Assembly (NCBI GenBank): GCA_028015205.1
Contig: CM051521.1
Coordinates: forward strand, 98,370,513 to 98,434,512
DNA from: Mytilisepta virgata
Lineage: Eukaryota; Mollusca; Bivalvia; Mytilida; Mytilidae
Direction: 5' to 3'
DNA length: 64,000 bases
This document shows positions 1 through 13,600 of the stretch, piece by piece. How positions within the stretch are numbered: the first letter of the stretch is position 1; every line of letters begins with the position of its first letter. The notes under the pieces were generated by a model. It made no database searches. It saw only the letters and a list, made by a program, of their open reading frames with translations, and was not told the DNA's origin. Position numbers and translations under genes: made by a program.

Positions 1-344
1 GGTTCTTGGTCTTCCAAATGTTTCGGTTTTAATGCTGCTGATGGGAGGTAACTCATTGAAATGCGTCGTATACAGCATAGTATAAATTTACTATATCTAA
101 TATTAGTATCTTTGGATTGTTATTTTAGTATAAGATATTAAACGATGATTCCATTAAGTAATTACGTCTATTTTACATTAAAAAAAGATATATATTCTTT
201 ATTGCCTCCGTTCGGAGAGTATGAAATGATCATAATGCATAACCAAATTTACAAACAATTAATGTGATTACAGTTTATAAAGATGAAAAGGTAAATGTAA
301 AAGTCAGGTTAACCATTAACATAAATGGGTACAAAATTTAGAGA

Positions 345-1290
345 CGAAGATCACATAGGTTTTTTTAAACTGCAAAGATCATCATTCTCTAGCTCGAAAT
401 CGTGGCTACACGATAGGATTGTCAGACAAAATTCGTCATCGGATAAACTTTCAACATAGGCACTAAAGGATACAGGTTCTATATTGATAAGTGTACACCC
501 TAGCTGGTCACGTGTCTCTTCAAGATAATCACACGAAGTAACCGCATGAATATATGGGGCCTTAAACAGTTTACCACATTTTTCGCATAAGAATGAGAAG
601 TATGTCAACACAGTCATGAGTTTAGAATCACTGCATACATGTCTTCGTGAGAAAAGTCTACGTACTAATATACGGAACTAGATAGCTTCGTGCGGTAAAT
701 TACATATGCGTCCGAGGAAAAGAAGCTTCTTCTCACTCAGGTAACTTTCAATTGACCAGCATCCAATTAATGGAAGACACGTATCAGTTCTGGTAAATTT
801 AGGCAATCCTTTGATATACTTGCAGACATATCGGTGAATACGCTCTAACAAAGGCATCTCTGTGTCCGTTATACGACCCCATGATTCACAACCATAAAAA
901 AAGCCTTTGAATAACATACTTGTTTGACTATTTTTGCACATGTTATACGGTTCATAATAACCGGGTATAATAGATTCAACTGATGCACGAATGTGCTCGT
1001 TCCATAGATTTCAATGAAGAGTCTAGAATAGTTCCTACATGCTTTGCAGAGTCCACAAGTTCGATGGACTTATCGTAGAGTAGTATGCTTTGACTTTGTT
1101 GATGTCTTTCCAAAATGTAACAGTTTGGTCTTAATTAGTGAAAAAATTAGAAACACCAATCCTTACTGTATTTTTCGTATATCTTTACCATGTTTACCAT
1201 TGACTGCACTGAATGATAATTTGTACGGACTAAAGCAATATCGTCGGCTTGTACTGGAGTACTAGCATTTAAACCCCCAGAAGAGCACCT
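345..1290 (-). mobile_element. Decayed non-LTR retrotransposon (LINE), 5'-truncated
   Basis: Read on the - strand, three segments occur in LINE order. First is a reverse-transcriptase piece with QADDIALV (canonical YADD changed; codons near 1240-1251). Next is a C-terminal segment at 941-678 (FFYGCESWGRITDTEMPLLE, then LPKFTRTDTCLPLIG). Last is a Cys/His knuckle segment at 617-351 (CEKCGKLF with later His/Cys). Stops and frame changes separate them, so it is not functional. It lies in the PKG intron upstream of the first exon seen here and should not be read as a host gene. The clade cannot be named by eye. Confidence 0.65.
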
Positions 1291-1552
1291 TTCTGATTTG
1301 ACTTTATATTGTTTGTTTTGCAATCTGGAGTAAAAATATTCCTCAAAAATATGAAAAAAACTAAAATTAATGAATGTTTTAAATGTTAAATACAATAAGA
1401 TCATATACATTGTGGGTTTGTTCAACGTTTTCACTTTTGGTTTTATCGCCATCCGTCTTTATGGTATATGGAGGATTTTTTTATTTAATTGTATTTACTC
1501 TGTTATTTTAATGTGTTAATATCACTTACGTTACAATTTTTTTCTTATTCAG

Positions 1553-1666
1553 AGGGAGAATTGGAAGTGATGAAAAACAACAAAGTTCTTGGTAAAATGG
1601 TCACTGGTCGAGCATTCGGTGAACTTGCAATACTCTACAACTGTACACGAACCGCTTCCGTAAAAG
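1553..1666 (+). CDS. PRKG1: PKG exon a: end of cyclic-nucleotide-binding site A
   Basis: Acceptor AG at 1551-1552, donor GTAAGT at 1667. The first two bases finish a codon begun in an exon outside the window. Encodes the phosphate-binding cassette [15 protein letters not shown], whose Glu and Arg contact cGMP. Ends after one base of a codon. An acceptor two bases later (AG 1553-1554) is possible but breaks the phase expected from the family. Confidence 0.93.
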
Positions 1667-4600
1667 GTAAGTGGTGAACAGTTCAGCAGTTATGAGTGCA
1701 TGAAATTCGGCATTTGTTTCAAATTATACATTGTAACTTTTCAACTCTTTTCACTATGATGCTTCATAAAGGAGAAATTTCCATACTTATGTAAATAGTC
1801 TATTAGTAAATTTGGTTATGATTATATTTGCTACAATAGTTTAAAACCCTTCTTCAGTAATAGTATGCTGTTGACCTGGCCAATGATGCGAGTACAACAA
1901 TAGCCCTTTCCAGAAACTCATTTCCGGCTTCACGATTCTGACTCAAAAATTATAATTTGAAGCAAGTTATTTCCCTTACTCCAATTTCCGGCGAACCAAA
2001 CCATTTCTTGAAGCGAGCCCCGCTTACTTCAATGCTAAATTCGTCATTTTCAAAAGTTAGGGAAAAATATAAAATGAATTTTCCCAAGTCGGGCAATATA
2101 TTGACATGTTTTTCAAATAAAAGCTGTCTTAGAAAATTGTACTTGGATAGTACATTGCTTACCAAATAAGAAATGTTTTCTCGTTTCAACTGAACTTATT
2201 TTCACCACTTGTATATATCACCACTTGTACAGATCGTATTAAAAAGGTACTTTCTGATTCTAATTTTACCTTTATGTTGTCTTTAAGGCAAATTTAAGAC
2301 ATGTCCTTCTAAACTTCTCAATTTATGATTCCTATTAATAGGACTTTACATAATTCCGTTGTTAAATAATAGCATGAATCTTGTTTTCTTCGGAAGAAAC
2401 GCCGTCTCCTTTAAAGACGGACCACTGATAACTGGTAGTTTTTTGTTGCATATACATGTATCTTTTGCTGTCATACATTTACAGTCATACTGTCGTTTGA
2501 TGTATTGCACAAGACGATTGTTTTACGTGACATTATTTATGACATTTTGGTATGAAATCAATTTCTAGGTTAAAGCGAAGTGGTCTTTTATCATACAATG
2601 GGTACATTGAGGTAGCTAGTTAACACCGAACGTTCTATAGTACGGTACATTTTCCTTATGTCTATTGTATTTATTTCAAGTATTTTTTCTAGTAAGGAAG
2701 TGACTGAATTAAGTACTCATTGGGATTGATTTGTATTGTTTGTCTGCCTTTGTTTAGAAACTCACTAGGGATTTTTTTAAAGTGGAGGTTGGAGTATTAA
2801 TAAACAAGTTTAACCTGGTCACATCCAACATGTGAATGTCGATAGCCAGAATTCTGTATTTGCAATGGTTGTATCTTGATTACGTAGAAACACAAAAACT
2901 TAGTTTGGGTCTCGTATAAAACATCTATGTTATTCGGGCAATAATCTATTGTTTTCCTTGCAAGTATTTCAGGGGAATTGGACATAATCTTGTATTGAGC
3001 TTTTCATGCTTTTAGCATGTTACTGATAAATACTGATTGTAAAATGGACGCGTAAGTTTAATCAAAGGATATTTTTATTATCACAGTGTGTCTGTGATAC
3101 ATATAAACATCTACCTCCAAGGGATTAGGGAGTCAAGGTTGCTGTGAAACATAAACATCTACCTTCAAGGGATCAGGCGGCCAAGGTGGATGTGAGATAT
3201 ATTATAATCTGCCTCCAAGGGACCATGCGGCCAAGGTGGCTGTGAGACATAATAATCTGCCTCCAAGGGATCAGGCGGCCAAGGTGGCTGAGAATTCTGG
3301 TAGTTTGTTGTAATTGGCCTATTAATTTAAGATTATTGGAAATATATATATGTATTTCTATATTTAGGTTGTTTCCTTGGCGTTTCCTTTGATCAAACGC
3401 TATCATTATAATCCTTTGATACATTAGTAATATAAAAACTTCAAATAAATACTGAAAAATTGAATTATGGCTTTACTGAATAATAGAAGCATCCTGCCTC
3501 AGCTACATTTTGTATTTACTTCATATTAAAATAATATTGAGCAAAATCAATTAAATTTCCTTTGCAGAAAATTTTAATTGACAGTAATGTACATGTACAT
3601 GCATAGATTTGTTTTCGTTGATCATTTAGATATGTGCTAGAGGAAGTCATTCCCAATAGCCGGAATTCATGAATCAAAGTCGTTAATTGTTGTACTGTAA
3701 CAACAGATGCTCTCCTTTGATATCATAATTACATTTTCACTAATTCATTAAAGTTTCAATGTTCATCCTTATTTAAATTTCCGGGGAGTGTTTATTCTGA
3801 CTTTTATACATGTAAGAATTAATGGAATAATAGAATTAATATTTTTATGTATCTATACTTCAACTAAGCTTCAGATGATGTACATAAATTGATTTTTCTA
3901 TGTGATTTCCATGTTATAATATTTTTGAAACTGTATATATTGACCATTCAAAATATAATTACAGCACTAACAGACGTAAAAATATGGGTATTAGATCGAA
4001 GAGTTTTCCAAGCAATAATGATGAAAACAGGTTTACAACGACAAGAAGAAAATATCAAATTTTTACGAAGGTAAATTTCCTTGGCCAGAATAGAATAGGA
4101 AGACTTCCCTCTAAGATCTATTTATTTTGCATATAAAGGGGTGTGTTGGAGATGGATTATGTCCTACTCCCGTTAAAATCAAATGAACGTTGCATCCTAA
4201 GTCACTTTCGTTTGTACGGATGTGTGTGTTCTGGATTTGGACATCCATATGTGGTCATTTGCATACCATACTGTGAGTAAATGTTCAAAATTCAGGTATC
4301 CAAATCAATCCTATTGATTATTTACATTATTACTGATGTACAGTAACCTGATGTTGCCTATTACAAGGAGTATTTTATAAGATATTATTCAACATATTTA
4401 TTGTATTAAGTACAGATGTTTTCCAGACTGTACCTAAAAATTATCAATGTAAATCGATATATCTCTTTGACCAAAGGATAGAATGTGCTAATTAACTTAA
4501 CGATCAAATCATTAGACTATTCATTGCTTTCTCCAACACAAAAATCCATCAATATCATTTTTTATGGTTAGCTTAATTCATGACATATACGGATATGTGA

Positions 4601-7600
4601 TGATTTTATATTGCAGTGATCGTTATACTATTGCGATCAGTTCTATCCTGTCTAAAAGCCTGTCGGGAAAAACCTGCAATGATTTAACTGTTCTAGAAAA
4701 GAGCTGTTCTATTTTGAAACTGACCTAGAGAACAGCTGATCTGAACTGGTATAGGTCTATTCTAGATCAGACTTGTTCAAAACACAATTTATTAGCCCTA
4801 ATGTCCTGCATATTGTTTTATTGTGAACAGCTTATGATTAGAACTAAAGATTTACATCTTTGTAATAAAGATTAATCACAGAACTACTTAAACTTGTTCT
4901 GCGGAAGAAGTGCTTAAAATTCTTGTATGAAGAGAATTATTTTAGAAGGAAACTGCTCTGGTCAGAAACAGATCTACTGGAACACTCCTGTCAGAAACTT
5001 CGACGGACTCGCATGAGGTAGAACGGTTCTAAAATAACTGTCTTATCAGTTAATAACTTGAGAGTTCAGAACTAAACATTTTCTGCAGTTTGTATCAAAT
5101 ATTGTCGATGTAAATTCATATTTGATTTGTGACCACTTTGACAATTTTTTCTTCCGTTCAAAATTGTTATTTAGACAGTTTTCTTTCTGAACATCTGTAG
5201 TCCTTTTTCTATTAGCGAAGATAATTAAAATGAAAGTCGATAGAATTTTCCGGAGGAAGCAAAATGTCACGTATCTCGTTAATATTGTGAAATCCTACTG
5301 CATGTTCCATATTGTTACATGCCTTCTGTCAGTAACTATCAATCATCGAATTTCGTTTACAGTGTTGAAGTACTGCAAAATCTTCCTACAGAAAAGTTAG
5401 CCAAAATTGCTGATGTCCTGGAAGTTGTAAGTAATGTTATAATTTTTTCAGAATCAGTTATATATTGCATCCTCAACTACTCCATTTACTGGCGTTTCCC
5501 TCTGATCAGTAAACCTCGATTACCTATTTCTAAAGCTCGTACATATACACATATTTGGTATATTTCCCGAATTGCAAATGCACTATATATTGTGTTAAAT
5601 AATCCCATTGTTAGATGTGTTACAGTTTCGATCAAAATAACTTCCATTAGTCTCAATATGATAACGACCATCCACCAAAATAATAAAAAGCCAATCGAAA
5701 CGAACTCGAAGGGAACAGCATAAAAACAACTCTGAAAATGTGGATTCAGGTGGCCCGTTGGGGTAATCATGTCCTTCCCAATTAACTTGTGCTCAATACA
5801 AAGTTTAAAACAACGAACAGGACAAACTAGTGTTTTTAAATCGATAAACGGGAATGGTACAGAACGTTGAATGAAGTAATTTGAGATGCGATGCGGATGT
5901 TTGTGGCTACAGAGCATAGCAAATAATATTTGTTATATAATGTAGCATATTTACAACTGTCGAATTTCACCTATCATATCAACCTAAATTAAATAAAATT
6001 GTATTTGTTCCACTGGAGATTAAATTGACAAACATTCGATCGCATGAAATGTAGTAACTAGTCGTAGGGTCATATAACCTTGCAATAGGTACATGTATAC
6101 TTTCTTTCTGCACAAATGTATATGTATATTACTTTTACATTTAACGACGAATACGATAAAAATAATATCCTTACTTTCATCCAGTTTTAAATTCGGCATT
6201 TTTACAACCCGACTTTTGTATGTAATATAATTTGGTCTATTTTTGGATCAGTTAATTTGAAACTCTAATCCTTCTTACATATCTCCTGCCTATGTAAACG
6301 AAATATAACATAAATAGAACAGTTAACGTTACGCGGGAAGCATAATTTGCATGTAGTGGGGCCATGAAAAGCTCAGGTAATTGATACTTATAAAAATGTT
6401 AAGATTTGTGAAATTAAGGTGCATAGCTCCTTATAAGATGGTTTTGGCTTGACTTTTGGTAAAATCGCCATTTTTTGAATTTGCTTTTCAGTGTTTTGGA
6501 TTGTTTTAATTTTCAACATTTTTTGGCTTGAAAACAATTGATGAACCGTGAGTCGACGAAATTTTCACATCTGTGCATCGAAATTGGTGCAAAAGATTGT
6601 ATTTGTGCAAACGTCAATCTATGGCGAAACTGCAAGTTTTACCTCTGAAAATAAAACCAGTGTAAAAATCTGAAACCTCGTATATCCTTTGTTAAATAAT
6701 ATATGTTGCTGAATATGTTCTTTGATTTACACAAAAATTCTTTTGTTTTCGGCAATTACAAAAACTTAGTTGTAAGTCGCATGAAAATATAATGGATTAA
6801 GAACAGGAAATGGAACTTTAGGAAACTTTAATAATTAATGTACTGACAACTTTTTTAGTATCCAAACAATGGAATTGCAGATGATCAATAGCACAGCATA
6901 TAAAGAAAATCAGAAAAACACCATTAATCATAAAACAACAATATATCTGCGATTCTTATAAAGAATAATCTTGGATGTGTATATTTCTTTTATTCAAACC
7001 TAGCTGCTTTAATTTCAGGATTTCTACCATGAAGGTGATTTTATCATCAGAGAGGGTGCCATTGGTGACACATTCTTTATTATAAATAAAGGAGAAGTAA
7101 GTGTTAAACATAGTGTGTATCTTATGTAACATGCAATCGACAGTACCATGTAATCCCCTATTCTGTCATGGTTGAATGTTTTAGACAAGATAAGGGTTCC
7201 TTCCAAATGTATTTTAGCATGCATTTCTGCTTACATCAAGTATGATATTTTTTTCCAGTCCAGTACATGTAACTCTGTTAGGTATAGCTTTGTCGTAAGA
7301 TAGTTTTTGAGCTTACCTTTCTTGGTCAGTCTGGATTTGAATCTTCGTTTAATTTTTTTCGGCTTTACATATTCACTGCCATCGAGACATGGTTTATTTA
7401 AATATGCATCTTCGTCGAAAGTTGTATTCATACAATCGATGTACGTCCTTTTCTTTCGTCTTGTCTGATTGCCAGACAAGTCATATCATAGTCCGTTATT
7501 AATTATTTTTCCATGGACGTGTACTTCCCCAAGTTTAAAAAGACATCCAGAATTTGCTCATAAAAAAAACTAGGACCTACTACTTTTCATACGCACCTTA

Positions 7601-10600
7601 AAAAATGTTTTCTGACCCATGCTACATTTAGTTATTTATTTGTTGATATTAGTATTGTGATGAAGTAGTTCATCTTCTGTTTTTATAGAATCACGTAATT
7701 CCATAATTTTTTATGAGTTACATTTTTATAGTATTACCGTTAGCAACATTTGCTTTCACTTAGGTATTTCTGTCCTTAATGTTGCAACATTTTAACGTTC
7801 CGTAGCTTCAGGCATCACTAGAAAATAAATATTAAAAATGTGCATATTGTAAAATAGATTATTATTCTGAATAGATGATTTTCTAAATTTTTGCCTTGAT
7901 TTTGTTGAATTAGATAAACATAGCATGTGGCTGGCTTTGCATTCTCGTGCAGATATTTACATAAAGAGAATTACATTTTGTAGTCTGATTTTCAAGGTTG
8001 TTTGTGTGATATATATATACCTACAAACATGTTTCTGGAATACACTTCGCAAATACATGTACATATATTGTATACCTCGATAATTCAAAAGGAATTCCTG
8101 TCTGCCTTTTATCTGCCTGTGCGGTTAAAGATAGATTCGGATGTTTTTTTCATGATTGTTATTTATAATTTATTACTTTTGCCTATATTTTAGGTTAGGG
8201 TAACACAAAAGATCTCAGGGTTTGAAGACCCACAGGAAATCAGAAAACTAGACAAAGGTCAATGTTTTGGTGAAAAGGCATTGCTCAGGTAACATGGTTT
8301 AATTATACTGTATCTTATGCCTGCAAATATTGTACTATTTAAAATTAATCTTTATAACTTTTTTAACATATTTATTTTTTTGCAATTATTTGGGATTTAT
8401 GATTATGTCACACCTTATCAAATCTTTTTTCAGAGTTTGATTTTATCTTATTTTTCAGCGAGGACAGAAGAACTGCTAATGTGATAGCTTTAGCTCCTGG
8501 TGTTGAATGCTTAACCGTTGATAGAGAGTAAGATTTTCTACGATAGTTGGCAATAAACATGAAACAAAAATGAAAAAATCACTTTTCCAATCTTCTGTTA
8601 GGTAAATATTGATCCTGTTTATCCTCTGTAACAGCATACTGTATGTATGTACAAACAAAAAGTCCTTAAACACATAAAAGTTATGATATCTGTATAAAAT
8701 GAAACTCTTTAAAACAGAAATATATGATTAATCTAGAATTTTATAAATTTGCATTTTAATTAGTTAATGGAATTACGTAATATTTTTAGATCATTTAATC
8801 AGTTAATTGGAGACTTAAATGAACTCAGAGATAAAGACTATGGAGATGAAGCAAGAGGAGCACAAAGGTATGGAAGATGTTTTAAGCACTTTGTTCAGTA
8901 TTGCAGTTTTATATTTTCTCCGTATGTTTCTGAACATTTTCCTTCTTATATAGAGTCTTAATTTTGATATTTATCTTGAAAACGGTGGAATAACATAATC
9001 AACAGTTAGTTTTCTCATGTCACAAAGTTGGACCTGTAATTCACTGTTTAATCTCTCTGTTTTTTATTTATTAATTAATTTATTTATTTTTATTTATTTA
9101 TTTTTTTTTTTTTTTTGCTTTAGTTGGAAATTTTGAGATTAAGAGCGAATCTCTTTAGTATGAAAATATCTTGTGGTAATATATAAACAAATGTGAATAT
9201 ATATATATATATATATATTGGTAAGCAGTGGCTTAGCTAGCCATGTTTTGATGTGGAACCACAAATGCAACTTAGATTGCCGCATTTTTTAAAACCCCTC
9301 AGCACTTCAGCAGACCCGTCTCTTTATTTGACTAAGATTCTGTGGGAATTATGTTAGAATGTGTATCTCCAATTTAAATATTTACTGGTCAACCTCTTAT
9401 TATAACCCCAATTCTATGAAATTCTGTTAAAATTATTATCTCCAATTAAAAAGTTATTCCTTCTTTTCATGAGTATACTTCCTATTTTTATAAAGTGTAA
9501 CGGAATATCATAAACCATTAAGTATATAAATATTGATTTTTAACAACATAAATTTCTCCATTTAACCTATGTAATTTTGACATGCATAAAATCTTATTTG
9601 CATTTATAAAATGATTTCTCCAAAATTAGGAATCACAGAAAAATTTAACAATTATCTAAAAGAAACTTTAAATATTTCTGAGATTGGTCATAAAAATTTC
9701 ATAATTATAGAATAAGAAAAAACACTAGGACAGTATTTTGAAATAAAGTAGTTTTATATGAATTGTACAGGGAAATTTACATGTGGGAACTCATTTATGT
9801 CCACTGAGTGTACACTAACAAGAGTAGTACTATAGGAAACTATTTCAGGTTGTTTACTGATCTAAATTGTTATACATGTATAACGGGAATGTCAGTCACT
9901 ATGCAAGAGAAGTGCTGTTCTTGTCAAGACCTGTCCGAAAAGGTCAAGAGAATTTTTGCTAAGCAGATTCTTCCAATATGCCATGGCATTTCCTATGATT
10001 TATTAGAACTGGTCGAAAGTGTACTTGTCAAGAGACCCCTAAAATACTGTGAAAGCTGCATGGAATTCAAATTGTTCTAGATAAGTCATGAGAAAGAGTA
10101 GACTAACTGTTTATTAACAGCAAACTGCAACAATCGAACTGTTGTACTTTATGATGAATTCGAATTGTGTCTTTAGGTCGTTGAAGAGACCAATCCACCA
10201 CGGAAGATCGCGAGCAGCAATGCTCAGAAATCGACAAAGAGTGATTAAGTAAACCTTGACATTCTCTGCATCTGCATTTATTCTTATTATTCTAGATTAT
10301 CTTAGACAGATATCATAAATAGAAATTGTTCTTACAAGATACTTGGGTATAATGGCCTGATTATTGTTACATTTAAAAATTGAATTCTTCAGGAAAGATA
10401 CTTCATTATCACTTTTTTTCTTTGGGTTTAAGTTTTTATCGTTTGCAATGCATGATATTTTTCTCGTTTGTCAAATTATTTCCTTTGATTTATAATTGGC
10501 TGTTTAAACTAATGTAGCATGCATTTTCATGGCTTAAGGATTTAGTTCTGAATTAAGCATTGCAAGATTGAATTGATTTTTCTAATTTTGCTTTTACAAG

Positions 10601-13600
10601 ATTACACTATTCTAAAGATACGTACATATAATATGATATACACGCCACATGTATATTGTGTTAATTAAGGTTTTCGTTACGAGCAACAATCGGGAGAAAT
10701 TAATTTTATATGTGCGTTTACTTAAAATTTTGTACAGGTTAACGAACAAATGAGAGACTTATGTGAGCTATATATCTTAATGCATGTTTTGCTATTGTTT
10801 ACAAAATACATTTCAATGTAGTCTGCTTTTTCAATAGAGCTTACTATTTTATCAATAAAATATACTCAAATACAGGCTTAATAAATGTATGCCAGTGCCT
10901 AATTTAACTTGAAATGAATTAGATCACGTCGGGTAAGTGAAATAAAGTGAATCAAGCGAAGATGATTTCTCACTTTTGTTTGATTATGTACATGTATAGT
11001 AGTATATCTTTAATCAAATACCTCATACATGCTAAGATAAAAATAATATAATGAAACCTGAATACATTTTCTATCTACAGAATCAGCGGTGGTAGTGGTT
11101 CTGATGTCACGCTTTCACCAATGCGTGAAAAGGTTACAGATGAATATTCATTTATAACTTTAGATCAATTAGAAATAGTAGCTACCTTAGGAATGGGCGG
11201 ATTTGGTCGAGTAGAGTTGGTAAGTAGGGTTTTTTTTTTTGCTTCAATATATGAAACCCTGACAATGATTTTTTATCTAATTTTGATATAACTTTCCCGA
11301 GACCGCATGCCACATGATCATGCAGCAATTGTCGAACTCCACAAGTTCTATATATATTCACGTTTTGGGAATTTCTTACATCTCATTTATCCCAATGAGC
11401 TCGAAATTAAGGATACAACAGATACTGCCAAGTCTGCATCTTATCACCTCGAAATTGACAGCAGAGGAAGGTTGAATACAAAACTTTACGACAAACGGGA
11501 TGACTTTGACTTTCCAATCGTCAACTTTTCATTTTTGAGTGGCAATATTAGAAGAAGCGCTGGCGTATGGAGTATATATTTCACAACCCATACGTGCTTG
11601 TGACATATACATTGACTTTCTGGACAGAGCCCGGCTCCTGACAGAAAAGTTGCACAGACAGAAGTATGTTGCTCTTAAGTTGGAGTCATCCTTATTAAAG
11701 TTTTATTGACGTCATCATGACTTGGTTGAAAAGTATGGGAAAACCGTTTCCCAAATGAAAATGGACCTGTTCCATTGATGTTTTCTCTTCCTCATACCGG
11801 ATTTGACACGGGCAGCATGGCGGGTGTCCTACAGGAAGCAGAGACTGCTTACTCTTCCGTCGCACCTGGGTCTACCCCCGGTTTTTTGGTGGGGTCCATG
11901 TTGTTCATATGTTTTGAATTTTTAATTGTAATGCATGTATTGTTTTGGTCTTGTCTTCGTTGTTCTCCGGAGTTTGTCAGTCGTAGCGATTTTTCCCTCC
12001 TTCAAATATCCCTTTAGTATTTCTTGACTTTACATATATTACATGCCAATAAATGTGGCAATTCCTTGCTTATTACAACCTTTAAAAATCTCTTAAAAAC
12101 TACATACCCATAATGTATGACTCTATGAACTGTATAATACCTTGTAAGATGATTCTTTGATGAATATAGCTGCCTGGAAATAGAATCCTTGAGCAATTCT
12201 TAATTATAATTTGTGGACGTCCGGAAACTTTCAATGGGCGACAAAGGTAATTCGTCATACTAGCGATTGAATTTCAAAAATATTTTCCTTGACTACTGAA
12301 TGGCCAAATGATTTTTTGTGGTATTCATATTGATTTTAATTTAATTGACTTAGTTTGCAAATATATATTTCTGATTGCATACATACATAGTTGGCAGAAT
12401 GGACAGAAAAATAGTATGAAAATGTTTGCAAACAAATTTGCCAGTCATCAGTACTTTAGTCAACTTCTACAGTGTAATGTGGCGAATCGAAAAGAAAATC
12501 TCCTCTGACGCCACATTGGGGTGAATGATGTTTACATAGTTTATTCAGTGTGTAATATATATAAATATATTTTTATTTTAAAGTGCAACCTGATCCAACA
12601 ACCAGCCTTTAAAGGCTTATGATGCACTACACTTAATTTCTTTTCGGAAAGCATGTATACTGTATTAAGAAATGTCTCTCGTCCGCAACGTTTTTTAAAA
12701 TTTTACAAACTCATCTCTCTGCCGGAATCATGCCTTTCTCTATCTCTAACGGAAAAGCCTTACATCTAATTCTAGCTAGTGTAGATCGTTGTTGTCTTGT
12801 TAAAGGAGTAGGGCCATTTTTCCCTGTCTTTGTTTCACTCGTAATCATTAGTGTTTTTTTCTTGAATGTGTAACTATACTTTTTATCGTAAACGATTGTA
12901 TGCAATACATTTTTATGTTAATATCTTTAATAAGTTCGTTTTCTATCCGGAAAGATCATGTTCAGATGCTTTTGGGTCCATTGCTAATCATTTTGTATCG
13001 CTTTTTGGAATATTGAAAAGAAGGACACCACGAACCAAAGCCATTCTACAGTCACAAGGAAGGACATATAGAGACTCACTTACATAAAAAAAAAATCATT
13101 TTGGTGCTGGGTGTCCTTCCCTTTCAATAACTGTCTTAATTACGTTTGGCAAATTTGTGTTAAAACCGGCTTCCAAAGCGATATACGGGTATGTAGAACA
13201 ATTTTAAGCAACTTACTTAAGTAAGTCTTAATAGTACACATACCAGGCTTTGCCCCGAGAGGTTTTGAAAGGCATTAGGCAACTTTCTGAATTGGACAGA
13301 AGTGAAATAAATGCAAGTGAAAATGGAACTTCTTCATTGATGTGACATATGGTTGAGGTTCAAAACATGGATTCAGTAACCTAAAGGCTCGTAATTCGGC
13401 ATGCTATTGACTGCTGCTTTCCATTTTTCTCGAAGAATAACTTAACATAGTATCTGAAGAGGAACAATGAAAGTTGGAATAACTTGTGTCCATTTCTTTT
13501 GCTTAGTTTGCAATAAAATGCGTTTATTAAACTATTCAACATAACTTAATGTTATTGACTTTGTTGAACTTGACGACGGATGCTGTATACGGAGCAGGAA

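Noticed and set aside
1147..1452. 101-codon open frame with ADDIAL as a possible host gene
   Set aside because: The motif is the reverse-transcriptase catalytic box and the neighbouring frames follow LINE order; it is a transposon relic.
3083..3292. Regular repeats that might look like a CRISPR array
   Set aside because: The units are joined without unique spacers and the genome is eukaryotic; this is a minisatellite.
4620..5040. Stretch with recurring CTGTTCT and AGAA words
   Set aside because: Possibly a very old repeat, but no unit length, ends or partner copy could be defined.
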